From an uncultured Clostridia bacterium (GTDB taxonomy: Bacteria > Bacillota > Clostridia > Christensenellales > UBA1242), in NCBI GenBank assembly GCA_930990515.1, contig CAKNPS010000002.1:62001-126000 (forward strand): a stretch of 64,000 nt of DNA. Direction: 5' to 3'. This document shows positions 37,198 through 45,418 of this stretch, one piece after another (positions within the stretch are counted from its first letter, which is position 1; every line of letters begins with the position of its first letter). Made by a program: the position numbers and the translations under genes. The notes below the pieces were generated by a model. That model did not search any database and was not told the DNA's origin. It saw nothing but the letters and a program-made list of their open reading frames with translations.

Positions 37198-38073
37198 TTA
37201 GTTCGACTTTTTCATTTGAGAAATGACTTCTGGACTAACTTCACCAACGAACACACCCTCATCCCAGCATTTAAAGTTATCAAAAAGCAATAACTTTCTA
37301 TCTTCAATTCCAATCGTGCAAACAATATCATCATCCAAAATATCTGAGATAAAATAAGTGGGTAGATTTTTCGAATAAACAATTCTTTCTTCACTCTTTT
37401 CAATGTATTTGGTTATATAACTAATTGATTTAGATAAATTTTGTGAATTTATTTCTTCAAAATCGTTTCTGCCAAATCTATCAAGAAAATATGTGTTTTG
37501 ATAAGTTGTTTGCATCTTGTGATTTTTGGTGGAATAATCTCTCTGTTCTATCAATTCTCCAATCATTGTTGGAGTATAGAAGATACCATGAAAATGAAGT
37601 CTATTGTTTATAGGACTTCGTTCCCAAACTCCAATATATTTCCAGCTTTTTCTATAACTTAATTTTTTAAAGCAATTTGATAACTTCTTTTTAAATTCTT
37701 CTTCGTTTAATTTCTTATCATCATAAGTAAATGTGCAAAAATATGACCAAACTTGCAGGTAGGCTTTTCGATATAGTCTTTTTCTTCGTTCGATTAAATT
37801 TCTTTTCTTTCGATCTAAATTTTCATTAACAAAATTTTGTAATTGTTCTTCACTTTCAAATTGTTCTTTTAATTCTTTGTTTATATTTTCAATCTTTTCT
37901 TTCTTACTTTTATCTTTGTTTTCACTGTATGATTTTTCAAATACTTTCTTTTGTTCTAACTCTTTACTTGATTGAATGTTTACTCTTTTTCTTTTCTTCC
38001 AACTTTGTTTTATTTGGGGGATAGCAATGTAATGACTGCCATCGTTATACACTTTCGCTTGTGGATAAGACAT
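37198..38073 (-). CDS. rolling-circle replication initiator-like HUH endonuclease (Rep)
   Basis: 291 residues. The Lys/Glu-rich N-terminus (to about 105) is followed by a Rep nuclease domain: motif 1 YFCTFTYDD, motif 2 RLHFHGIFY with the metal-binding His160-x-His162, and motif 3 SYITKYIEK with candidate nucleophile Tyr219 or Tyr223. Such proteins nick a double-strand origin and start rolling-circle replication; in integrative elements they copy the excised circle. AAGGAGG before the ATG lies inside the preceding small ORF, so translation is probably coupled. Confidence 0.85.
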   Translation of the reverse strand: MSYPQAKVYNDGSHYIAIPQIKQSWKKRKRVNIQSSKELEQKKVFEKSYSENKDKSKKEKIENINKELKEQFESEEQLQNFVNENLDRKKRNLIERRKRLYRKAYLQVWSYFCTFTYDDKKLNEEEFKKKLSNCFKKLSYRKSWKYIGVWERSPINNRLHFHGIFYTPTMIGELIEQRDYSTKNHKMQTTYQNTYFLDRFGRNDFEEINSQNLSKSISYITKYIEKSEERIVYSKNLPTYFISDILDDDIVCTIGIEDRKLLLFDNFKCWDEGVFVGEVSPEVISQMKKSN

Positions 38074-38197
38074 TATTTTCGCCTCCTTTTTCTTTTGACT
38101 TTTTAAGACTTAAAATTCTTTGATAGATTATTCTGTAAAAGTTTAAATCAAAGATTGATAAGTCTATTTCAGTTGCATTTTGCTTTTCTTCGTTCAT
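38045..38197 (-). CDS. small protein overlapping the rep start
   Basis: 50 residues (MNEEKQNATEIDLSIFDLNF...), with a good AAGGAG ribosome site 10 bases before the ATG. It ends 29 nt inside rep in another frame, and the rep ribosome site is within it. No family recognised; it is charged, with one likely helix (FYRIIYQRILSLKKSKEK). A leader or copy-control role by translational coupling is plausible but inferred. Confidence 0.55.
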   Translation of the reverse strand: MNEEKQNATEIDLSIFDLNFYRIIYQRILSLKKSKEKGGENNVLSTSESV

Positions 38198-38410
38198 TTT
38201 TCTTTAACTCCTTTTTGTAAAATTTGGAATTAAAAAAGGCATAGAGATACTTTTTCTCTAACGCCCAAAAAATGCAACCACTGCCGTACTTTGTGCTTAC
38301 GGATGCCTAATGTAAAAACATTTTCATATATACTCGGCTTGTCATTTTCGCGATGCCTAATTTAATTTCAATGAGAGAATAGCACAAATGATTTAATATT
38401 GTAAGGAACT

Positions 38411-38431
38411 AAACTAGTACAAAACTAGTAC
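38411..38431. repeat. tandem direct repeats upstream of rep
   Basis: Two copies of AAACTAGTAC, 11 bp apart (38411-38420, 38422-38431), each containing palindromic ACTAGT. One helical turn apart, so they look like an operator or iteron pair. Confidence 0.5.
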
Positions 38432-38548
38432 TTTTCCCCAACAAAACCCAAACAAAATTGTAGTTTTTGGTAAAAAGTAGTATATTTTTTGCTATTCTTC
38501 TCTACATATAGCCACGAAAACAAGTTAAAGTTAAGGCTATTCAAAAAA

Positions 38549-38572
38549 TATTCCACTATTTATTGTGGAATA
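38549..38572 (-). terminator. terminator of the sigma-like gene
   Basis: TATTCCAC/GTGGAATA stem with an 8-nt loop, followed on the minus strand by a T tract. Confidence 0.7.
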
Positions 38573-38581
38573 CTTGAAATT

Positions 38582-39214
38582 TTATAGATAATACATTGCA
38601 TATCTATCTTTGAATTTTCTTCTTCGTCTGTAAACTCTATCTACACTAATTCCTAAAAATTCTGCTATAAGTTTTGGTTCAACACCATTGTAATAATATT
38701 CAAATATTTGATATTCAAGTTTGTTTTGTATAATTTTAGATAGTATTTCTTTAACTTTTGTGTAGTCTCGTTTTTCTGGAATTATTGGTCTTTCGTCTAT
38801 GAGTTCAAAACATTCATTTTCATCTATGATGTTGTTGTGAAATTTTAATTCTTTTCGTAGATATACTTGTAATACTCTAATGCAAGCATTTTTAAGATTA
38901 TCAATCTTGCCAGATTTAGACTTTGAATCTTTGCAAAGTTCACCAAGTTTGTGCCCTATAAATTTGCAAAGGAACAAACTTGCTTCTTGGACTAAATCGT
39001 AAGAATCTGAATAAGTATCTAATTTCTTGTGATAGCAAATATCTTGCTTTAACTGACTTTGTAATCTCTCAACTTTTGGTGTTGCACTGTATGCATATTT
39101 TTTAATACCTTTTAATGCACTAAGTGCAAAACATTGAGATAACTTTTCAATGTTTTCTAATGTGATAACCGTGTTTTCATCTAAAATTCCTTTTTTCTTT
39201 TTAACTTCTTTCAT
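38582..39214 (-). CDS. sigma-70-like / sigma-region-4 HTH protein of the element
   Basis: 210 residues with AAGGAG upstream. A middle segment (TYSDSYDLVQEASLFLCKFIGHKL) resembles sigma region 2. The C-terminus (LEYQIFEYYYNGVEPKLIAEFLGISVDRVYRRRRKFKDRY) is a region-4-type helix-turn-helix. Proteins of this kind accompany serine recombinases in Clostridia elements and are thought to control element transcription. It could equally be a plain DNA-binding regulator without promoter specificity. Confidence 0.6.
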   Translation of the reverse strand: MKEVKKKKGILDENTVITLENIEKLSQCFALSALKGIKKYAYSATPKVERLQSQLKQDICYHKKLDTYSDSYDLVQEASLFLCKFIGHKLGELCKDSKSKSGKIDNLKNACIRVLQVYLRKELKFHNNIIDENECFELIDERPIIPEKRDYTKVKEILSKIIQNKLEYQIFEYYYNGVEPKLIAEFLGISVDRVYRRRRKFKDRYAMYYL

Positions 39215-39463
39215 ATATAACTCCTTTTATTTGCCTTTTGGCACAAACAAAAAGAGCATAGTTTGAATAAATGATTAGAAAAGATGTTGTTTTGAAACAT
39301 TTTGGAAAACTGCTTAAACAAATATTTTCGTAAAATTCAAAACTTAATTACACGAAAAAAATATTTGTTTTATATTTACTCGACCAATATTTTATCTTTT
39401 GCTATACAAATCTTGTAAACAACAAGTCAAGAAAAAAGAAATATATATTTTGTGCAAAGAAAA

Positions 39464-39488
39464 AAGACTAAGGTAAAACCTTAATCTT
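39464..39488 (-). terminator. terminator of the leftward defence operon
   Basis: AAGATTAAGGT/ACCTTAGTCTT (minus strand, one mismatch) with a 3-nt loop and then six T. Confidence 0.65.
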
Positions 39489-39582
39489 AAAAGAAAACTA
39501 AAATATATATTTCCCTTGAATTGTTGTGAGAACTATGCCACAAAAACCTGCCAAAAGGCGAAGAAAAGGAGTAAAAACAAAA

Positions 39583-39664
39583 AAAACGGCATCGTAAAAA
39601 AATGAGAAGGCGTTGGGCAATATGGGTTCACCCTTTGCCAGCCTCTCATTTTAGATGCCGTTTT
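39583..39664. repeat. multi-bulged 82-nt hairpin
   Basis: Successive arms AAAACGGCATC/GATGCCGTTTT (11 bp), AAAATGAG/CTCATTTT (8), GGC/GCC (3), GGCAA/TTGCC (5) and GGG/CCC (3), capped by TTCA. Too regular to be chance. Confidence 0.75.
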
Positions 39665-39777
39665 GTTTGCGGAAAATGTTTTATCAAATTGCAATAGCTT
39701 TAAATGCAAGTTTTTGTTATTTTTTAAGTTGCGTATAAAACTTCCTTCTAATTTTATTTTAATAAGTTCATTCATTT

Positions 39778-39838
39778 GCGTGTGCTTGTCTTTCGGTGGA
39801 GCGAAGCGACACCGACTTGTATCAAGACAAGCACACGC
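39778..39838. repeat. 61-nt cruciform with 15-bp perfect outer stem
   Basis: GCGTGTGCTTGTCTT (39778-39792) pairs perfectly with AAGACAAGCACACGC (39824-39838); an inner CGGTG/CACCG stem encloses GAGCGAAGCGA. Confidence 0.8.
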
Positions 39839-39860
39839 CGTAGTGCCATTTTTTTATTTT

Positions 39861-40724
39861 TTAAATATTATCATTCTCTATAGTCCCACTTTCAATATTT
39901 ATAATTGAGTTAGCTATTCTTTTTTCCTTGCTTATGGGTGCTTCATAATATCTTTCTTGTATTCCATAAATAAGTTTTTTAATATCTTCTTCATTATTTA
40001 TTATGAAAGAATTATTTTCATAAATCAATCCAGAATTTTGTTTAGTGTATTCTACAACTTCTTGTTTTTCGCTGTCTGAAAAATTGTTTAATATTATCAT
40101 TGCCATCGCTATTCTTTTTCTGCTTGCTTTACCAATTTTTGAAACTTCTAAGCTTGCAGGAACAGATATAAAATCATTATTTAAAAACTCAACAGTTTCT
40201 TCTTCGGTTGCTTCTTTATATAAAATATCTATTCCTCTAAATATTGTGGATATTGTTTCAAGTTTTTGAAAATACAATGTATCTGTATCTTTTTTGTAAA
40301 TAGCGTCTGGAATAGCGTTTATTACTATACTTGCATTATTTTCGTCATAATTAAAATCATGCCCAAAACTAAACAATATTCTTTTCTTAAACAATAATTG
40401 CGAAGGTCTAATTTTTTGAAAATAAAAATAATTTTCATCTTGATAAGAACATAGATAATCTATTTTCGTAAATTCCTCTCTTTGCAATGTTGAGAAATCA
40501 ACTGAATCAAACCTATCTTGCTTTAATAAGTCTATACAAAATTCTTGTTGTGAAAATTCTGCAATAAAATACCATTGACCATCTTCTAAAAGGGTATTTG
40601 GACTATATTCTAAAGTCTGTATATTATTAGGGAAAAAATAACAATTTCTGTTATCAATTATTTTTTTAAATCCCTCATCAATATTTTGTTTTCTATTTTT
40701 AACCTTTGCTAGTAGTTGATTCAT
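39861..40724 (-). CDS. KwaB-like (DUF4868-type) anti-phage effector candidate
   Basis: 287 residues, no membrane segment or signal. Visible blocks: FYFQKIRPSQLLFKKRIL near 115-135, INAIPDAIY...DTLYFQKLETISTIFRGIDILYKEAT in the middle, then a helical part with GKASRKRIAMAMIIL and EEDIKKLIYGIQERYYEAPISKEKRIANS near the C-terminus. This order, and the gene's position overlapping by 26 nt behind a four-helix membrane protein, match Kiwa, in which KwaB (DUF4868) is the soluble DNA-associated effector and KwaA the membrane partner. The assignment rests on recalled family pattern and synteny, so it is tentative. Confidence 0.55.
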   Translation of the reverse strand: MNQLLAKVKNRKQNIDEGFKKIIDNRNCYFFPNNIQTLEYSPNTLLEDGQWYFIAEFSQQEFCIDLLKQDRFDSVDFSTLQREEFTKIDYLCSYQDENYFYFQKIRPSQLLFKKRILFSFGHDFNYDENNASIVINAIPDAIYKKDTDTLYFQKLETISTIFRGIDILYKEATEEETVEFLNNDFISVPASLEVSKIGKASRKRIAMAMIILNNFSDSEKQEVVEYTKQNSGLIYENNSFIINNEEDIKKLIYGIQERYYEAPISKEKRIANSIINIESGTIENDNI

Positions 40725-41253
40725 TTTCTATTCTCCTTAGTTCAATAAAAGTAGTTTCATTAATCCTTTTTAATTTTGTAAACTCTTCTTGATTTGCATT
40801 TCTTATTTTTCTTCTTGTAATAATAAATAGTCTTGTTCCTTTAGATGACTTAATATGATAAAATTTGTACCCAAATAACAAGTATATTGGATTAAAATAT
40901 TCAGTTTGTGATAATTGGGTAAATATAAATATAATAAAATACACGATTAGAAGTTGAGTAATATTTTCCAAACTTAGTCCAACAAAGAAATAGCCCAAAT
41001 ATGTTGGTATAAAAGAACTATTTGCGTACTCAACTTCGCCACATGAATTCATATTGTCATTTCCGAAAAAATTCGCTAGTAATATCGCAACCAAAGATGT
41101 TAATATTGGTATTGCAAGCAAAATTAAATCGAATATCCAATTTGGAATATTCCATAATGTCCATTCATGTTTCACTCCATATAAAACTAATACCCAAGAT
41201 GTTGAATTAAATGTTAGCAATAACTTATATAAAAAATTCATTAATTCCTCCAT
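40699..41253 (-). CDS. KwaA-like four-helix membrane protein
   Basis: 184 residues. Hydrophobic segments near 5-25, 37-60 (WIFDLILLAIPILTSLVAILLANFF), 82-97 (IPTYLGYFFVGLSLEN) and 100-120 (QLLIVYFIIFIFTQL), then YFNPIYLLFGYKFYHI and a charged cytoplasmic tail (ITRRKIRNANQEEFTKLKRIN). Size, helix number and the overlapping downstream KwaB-like gene fit KwaA, the membrane sensor of the Kiwa system. It sits 16 nt downstream of the restriction endonuclease gene and so shares the RM operon. Confidence 0.55.
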   Translation of the reverse strand: MEELMNFLYKLLLTFNSTSWVLVLYGVKHEWTLWNIPNWIFDLILLAIPILTSLVAILLANFFGNDNMNSCGEVEYANSSFIPTYLGYFFVGLSLENITQLLIVYFIIFIFTQLSQTEYFNPIYLLFGYKFYHIKSSKGTRLFIITRRKIRNANQEEFTKLKRINETTFIELRRIENESTTSKG

Positions 41254-41269
41254 TGTAGTTTGTAAATAG

Positions 41270-42526
41270 TTATTTTGAATATGAGACAGCTAGTTTTGTT
41301 AATATACCATCATAATCTCCATTCTCTATTTTTTCATAAGAGTCATCATTTAACCCAGTGTGAATTACAAATAGGAACTTATTAAATTCATAAATCTTTA
41401 TGGAATTAGTGGAAGTTAAATTCTCTTTTATTGTTGCAGTTTTTGCGACTAAACAAACATATTGAAAATCAACATTAATAGATTGTGTTTTATTATTTGG
41501 ATGTGCTTTTAAAAAATGTTGATTTGGTGTTAAAGCAATGATATTTTCATAATAACCTGAAATTTGTGGAAATTGTCCAGCAGGAAAAATGTGATGCATT
41601 TGAGTTGCTAGGTTTCCTTGTTCACTTTCTTCATAAACTTCTGAATTTCCTCCGTTATAAGTATTGTTAAATACTTTAAGAAATTGTTTTGCTTTGTTTG
41701 ACTGATATTGATAAAATGCTAAACTTGGTTTATATTTTTGTTGTACTTCAAACTCTTTTCTAGATAGTGCCTTTGGTTTGTTCGCATAGATATCTCTAAA
41801 ATTATCACGATTATACATTAACATATCATATGAGATAATATCTTTTGAAATAGTTCCTCTTTCAGAGCCTTTACTTCCTCTAAAATATGCAATAGTGTTT
41901 ATTACTTTAGTAAATATACGACCACATTCTGTTTTGCCTGCATTGATTTGATTCTTTGTTTTACTACCTATATCTGTAAATGTTTTTGTAAATATATAAA
42001 AAGCATCTTTCATTTTGTCATATTTTAACTTTGTTTGATTATTAAAAAATTCTTCAAAAACATTATACAAGTCCGAATCTTTTAAAACCTTTATAATGTA
42101 TGTATTTAAAAAATTAAGTGCATTTCTCTCTCTAATAGCAATATATTGAAGTATATCTTCATTTTCTACGGTATAAAAATTTTCTCTGCCTTTCTTAGTC
42201 TCTTTTAGAACTCCAGCATATGATAATAATTTCATTGGTTGTTGAAAAAATTTATCATATTCATTTTCAGCATTATCAGACTCTACATTAACTTTTTTAA
42301 AAACATTTTGCACATTTTTAATAGAATATTGACTATACCAAATATCTCTTGAAGTAAACTCTATATTTCCTTTTTCTTGAACATACTCAAATATACAGTC
42401 TGCAATGATACATAAAACATCTGGTGTGCATTTCTGGTCAATCCATCTAGCATTGCCAGTTTTTCTTACATCATAATCATGAGTATCTATAAAAGCGTTT
42501 AACTCATTATCTGTTAAAAATCTCAT
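41270..42526 (-). CDS. HNH restriction endonuclease
   Basis: 418 residues. The N-terminal 300 residues are likely target recognition (WIDQKCTPDVLCIIADCI, FTSRDIWYSQYS), and a C-terminal HNH nuclease follows: MHHIFPAGQFPQISGYYENIIALTPNQHFLKAHP, which has the HH, Asn and final His of a beta-beta-alpha metal site. It overlaps the preceding methyltransferase gene by ATGA. With an m5C and an m6A methyltransferase in the same operon it is the expected nuclease of a Type II system. The recognition sequence cannot be read here. Confidence 0.8.
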   Translation of the reverse strand: MRFLTDNELNAFIDTHDYDVRKTGNARWIDQKCTPDVLCIIADCIFEYVQEKGNIEFTSRDIWYSQYSIKNVQNVFKKVNVESDNAENEYDKFFQQPMKLLSYAGVLKETKKGRENFYTVENEDILQYIAIRERNALNFLNTYIIKVLKDSDLYNVFEEFFNNQTKLKYDKMKDAFYIFTKTFTDIGSKTKNQINAGKTECGRIFTKVINTIAYFRGSKGSERGTISKDIISYDMLMYNRDNFRDIYANKPKALSRKEFEVQQKYKPSLAFYQYQSNKAKQFLKVFNNTYNGGNSEVYEESEQGNLATQMHHIFPAGQFPQISGYYENIIALTPNQHFLKAHPNNKTQSINVDFQYVCLVAKTATIKENLTSTNSIKIYEFNKFLFVIHTGLNDDSYEKIENGDYDGILTKLAVSYSK

Positions 42527-43848
42527 ACTTTTCTCCTTACACCAAAATAATATATTGAATTACTATCAATATTTAATGACCTTGTTCCATAATTTCTTGC
42601 AATACGATAATAATCTCTAAAATCTTGACTTTCAAAAATAACCAAATCGTCTTCTACCAGCTTTTCAGAAGTCTCCAATAATGCTACAGAACCATCAGCT
42701 AAGCAATTTTTAGGTAAAAAACAAGCTCTTGGATTATATGATAGATTGGGCAAACAAACAATGTTATCCTTATTTAGAAATTTACTAACTACAAGTGTAT
42801 CTATATTATCTAAATACAAATCATAATTTTCTATATTTACTACTTTATTAGTTGCAATATTTCTGGAACGCAAAACTCTGATATTACCTTCGCTCTTGCA
42901 TTTTTTTGAAGTTATTTGCCTATCTCTAAATACAGAAAACATTCCTAAATTTAGTTGTTTTGCATAATTATCAAATTTTTTATTTCTATAAATTAACCAA
43001 GTAGGAAATTTTATATCTGTAATATAACTTTGATTTTGTAGAATTTCAATTCCATTAGTGATTGATTTAACATATGTTTTATTAGGTTTATTTAATGTAT
43101 TTACAATTATATTTATAGTTTCAATTTTTACTCCATCAAAACCTTTTTCTCCAAAATCTATTATTGATTCAATTTGATAATTATTCAAGTGATTTCTTAG
43201 TTCAATATACTCTGGAGCATTTAATAAACTTTTAGGTATTATTAATGAAACTCTATCTCCATCCTGCATAGCTTTTTCAAAAAAGTAAACAAATAAATTT
43301 GTGGATTTTGTTATTCCTGTTTTAGCCTTGTAAAATGCAATGTTAGCATCTTTTGATTTTAATTTTTGATATGGTGGATTTCCAATAATTAAATCAAATT
43401 TCCTGTTTTTAATTTCAAGTTTTAAGTAATTATCGTTAAAACAATTAATTGCTACATTTGGATATTTATCTCTAAAAAATGTATCAAAAATCAACTTAGA
43501 AAGTTTTAATTCTTCAGCATCAATATCATTTACCCATATTTCAACTATCTCTTTATTTTTAAAATGTTCGGCTATAAATGGTAAAAATGCACCAGCACCA
43601 ACAGATGGCTCTAAAATTCTTATATGCTTTTTTTCATCTAATTTTGGTAATATCTTAAATATTTCCTCACATATTATTTTATCTGTAAAGTATGCAGAAT
43701 TACTATTTTTATTCGGATTTAATAATTCAGCAACACTATATACATTATCAGGATTTAAGCTTTTTCCGTATTTAATAATACAATCTCTTAAATCCTTAAG
43801 ATTCTTTATTTTATATTTTTTTAAAAATAATTCTAGTTCTTTTTTCAT
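42523..43848 (-). CDS. DNA N6-adenine methyltransferase (gamma class, Eco57I/TaqI-like)
   Basis: 441 residues. AdoMet motif I ILEPSVGAGAFLPFI near 80-94, acidic motif II EIWVNDID, motif IV IIGNPPYQKL near 155-164 and motif VI DRVSLIIPKSLL. The C-terminal part (about 240-441) is the recognition domain (FRDRQITSKKCKSEGNIRVLRSRNI). NPPY marks exocyclic amino methylation, most often N6-adenine. It protects host DNA together with the m5C enzyme; two different methyltransferases usually mean an asymmetric target with one enzyme per strand. Confidence 0.88.
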   Translation of the reverse strand: MKKELELFLKKYKIKNLKDLRDCIIKYGKSLNPDNVYSVAELLNPNKNSNSAYFTDKIICEEIFKILPKLDEKKHIRILEPSVGAGAFLPFIAEHFKNKEIVEIWVNDIDAEELKLSKLIFDTFFRDKYPNVAINCFNDNYLKLEIKNRKFDLIIGNPPYQKLKSKDANIAFYKAKTGITKSTNLFVYFFEKAMQDGDRVSLIIPKSLLNAPEYIELRNHLNNYQIESIIDFGEKGFDGVKIETINIIVNTLNKPNKTYVKSITNGIEILQNQSYITDIKFPTWLIYRNKKFDNYAKQLNLGMFSVFRDRQITSKKCKSEGNIRVLRSRNIATNKVVNIENYDLYLDNIDTLVVSKFLNKDNIVCLPNLSYNPRACFLPKNCLADGSVALLETSEKLVEDDLVIFESQDFRDYYRIARNYGTRSLNIDSNSIYYFGVRRKV

Positions 43849-43856
43849 TATGCATC

Positions 43857-45011
43857 CTACAAATATTTCTTTATGTTTTTTGCTATTTGATTAAAAATTA
43901 TAGTTGGAACGGCCTCTCCAATAGATTGTCTTATATTAATATCATTCTGTTTTATAAATAATTGTTTATTGTCATTATCAAGTTTGTTTAATTCATTTAA
44001 TGACTTATCTGTCCATTTAAAGTCTTGAGGAATTGACATAAATCTCATAAGCTCTCTTATACTAAAAACTCTGTCATCATGTGGATGAATAGTATTTTGA
44101 CTAGCAAGAATATCATTTCTTGTATGAATACATGGTGCGACTTTGTCCCAGCATTGTCTTGTGTATTTATCTCCATTTTTTTTCTTGCAATATATTATAT
44201 CTCCATTTTTGTAATAATGTGGAACCTTAGATATATCTATATTGTCAAAAGCGCTTTGTCCTTCTCCTAAATCTTTTATCCATTTTCTCATTTCAGGATT
44301 ATATCTTCTGAATGAGTGAAAAATATCATCTTGTGAAATTTCTCCCATTTTTGATAATGATTTTAAATCCCCAATAACTTGTTTAATTGTTTTTTCAGAT
44401 TGCTTTGCTGGAAAAAGAAATTCAGGGTTGACATCAATATCTTTTCTAACACCAATCACTAAGGTTCTAGTCCTACTTGAATTTGAACCATAATCTTTGA
44501 AATTTAATACTTTACTTTCTATGTTATAGAACTTTGAAAGATTTGAGTTTATAGCTTCACTAATCTTTTTATTTGTGCCATCTATATCAGTGCATAAAGT
44601 ATTCATAAAAGCTCTAACATTTTCTATAATAAATGTTTTAGGTTTTATATCTCTAATTAACTTTAACGATTCTATTACTAATGAATTTCGAGCCTGCTCA
44701 TTTTTCTTTTTATGATTTGCAACAGACATTCCTTGACATGGTGGTGTAGCAATTATCGTAGTAATATCTTTTAAATTTTCATTATTTTTCCAAAATTGTA
44801 TTTCCTGATTAATTTTATCAACAGTTTCTTGTTTTAAAATATCCCCACAGATATATCCAGAATCATATTTGCATTTGTTATTGTATTTTTGTATTTGTAA
44901 TCTTTTTTGCAATAATTCATTTGTTGCAATGCATTCAAAATTTTCTTGCTTAAACCCATAACAACCAACACCAGCACTGCTAAAAAGAGAAATGTAAGTA
45001 TATTTATTCAT
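43857..45011 (-). CDS. DNA (cytosine-5)-methyltransferase
   Basis: 384 residues from the second ATG (45011), which has GGAGGG just before it. The ATG at 45023 adds four residues and contains that ribosome site. Motif I SLFSSAGVGCYGFKQ, motif IV ATPPCQGMS with the catalytic Cys, motif VI FIIENVRAF, motif VIII SSRTRTLVIGVR, motif IX RVFSIRELMRFMSIPQDF and motif X QSIGEAVPTIIFNQI, all in the standard order. It methylates C5 of cytosine in the host's recognition sites. Its 5' end overlaps the regulator gene. Confidence 0.93.
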   Translation of the reverse strand: MNKYTYISLFSSAGVGCYGFKQENFECIATNELLQKRLQIQKYNNKCKYDSGYICGDILKQETVDKINQEIQFWKNNENLKDITTIIATPPCQGMSVANHKKKNEQARNSLVIESLKLIRDIKPKTFIIENVRAFMNTLCTDIDGTNKKISEAINSNLSKFYNIESKVLNFKDYGSNSSRTRTLVIGVRKDIDVNPEFLFPAKQSEKTIKQVIGDLKSLSKMGEISQDDIFHSFRRYNPEMRKWIKDLGEGQSAFDNIDISKVPHYYKNGDIIYCKKKNGDKYTRQCWDKVAPCIHTRNDILASQNTIHPHDDRVFSIRELMRFMSIPQDFKWTDKSLNELNKLDNDNKQLFIKQNDINIRQSIGEAVPTIIFNQIAKNIKKYL

Positions 45012-45225
45012 TTGACCCTCCATTTATTGGTAAAACATCCATAATGTCTGATATGTTACAATTTAAAACATTGCATATCCTTAAAAGTACATCCATGCTG
45101 ACTTGCTCATTTTTTCCCAATTTTGCAAGAGTTGCAGTTCCAATGTCTGCTTTTAATCTTAAATCAGTTTTTGTCATATTTTTATCAATTAATTGTTTCC
45201 ATAGTTTATTATAAGAAATAGCCAT
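45004..45225 (-). CDS. XRE-family HTH regulator (RM controller-type protein)
   Basis: 73 residues with GGAGAAAG upstream. One Cro/C1-type helix-turn-helix (MTKTDLRLKADIGTATLAKLGKNEQVSMDVLLRICNVLNC) and almost nothing else, as in C proteins that delay endonuclease expression until methylation is complete. It starts the leftward operon and overlaps the m5C methyltransferase. A nested palindrome lies directly upstream. Confidence 0.8.
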   Translation of the reverse strand: MAISYNKLWKQLIDKNMTKTDLRLKADIGTATLAKLGKNEQVSMDVLLRICNVLNCNISDIMDVLPINGGSNE

Positions 45226-45247
45226 TACTTTCTCCTATTTGATTTTA

Positions 45248-45267
45248 TATGATGATATCATATCATA
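45248..45267. promoter_or_regulatory. probable operator of the RM controller gene
   Basis: Perfect palindrome ATGATATCAT (45252-45261) nested in TATGAT...ATCATA (45248-45267), 22-40 bases before the regulator ATG; typical of C-box-like autoregulatory sites. Confidence 0.5.
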
Positions 45268-45322
45268 AATGTTTCAAAATTGCAAATATTTTATTCGCAT
45301 TTTTGAATATTTTATTAAAATA

Positions 45323-45349
45323 TAAAAACTCTAAACCATTTAGAGTTTT
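45323..45349. terminator. bidirectional terminator near the right end of the element
   Basis: Perfect 12-bp stem AAAAACTCTAAA/TTTAGAGTTTTT with a CCA loop. Insulates the RM operon from the chromosome side. Confidence 0.75.
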
Positions 45350-45418
45350 TAATAATAACTTAATTTAATTCAAATGAGTAAATTCTATTTATTGGGTTTT
45401 TATTTCTTGTCGATTTAC

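Larger units (their letters stand above)
38198..38581. other. 384-bp rep upstream region
   Basis: No gene seen. Contains tandem AAACTAGTAC repeats (38411-38431), a short CCGTA/TACGG hairpin near 38284-38302, two similar GATGCCTAAT stretches near 38302 and 38353, and the terminator of the sigma-like gene at its right end. Confidence 0.5.
39215..39860. other. 646-bp structured non-coding region of the element
   Basis: Two large imperfect hairpins (39583-39664 and 39778-39838) and a terminator (39464-39488). An 81-codon frame crosses the first hairpin but lacks a ribosome site, so I do not call it. Placed between the sigma-like gene and the Kiwa-like genes; a rolling-circle origin (double- or single-strand) is a reasonable guess. 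Confidence 0.6.

Noticed and set aside
38060-38068. Perfect DnaA-box sequence at the rep start
   Set aside because: It coincides with the codons for Ser-Tyr-Pro-Gln at the start of Rep and stands alone, so coding constraint or chance is enough.
39533-39775. 80-codon minus-strand frame in the structured region of the element
   Set aside because: No ribosome site, and more than half of it is the translation of the 82-nt hairpin and its flanks; the non-coding structure explains it better.
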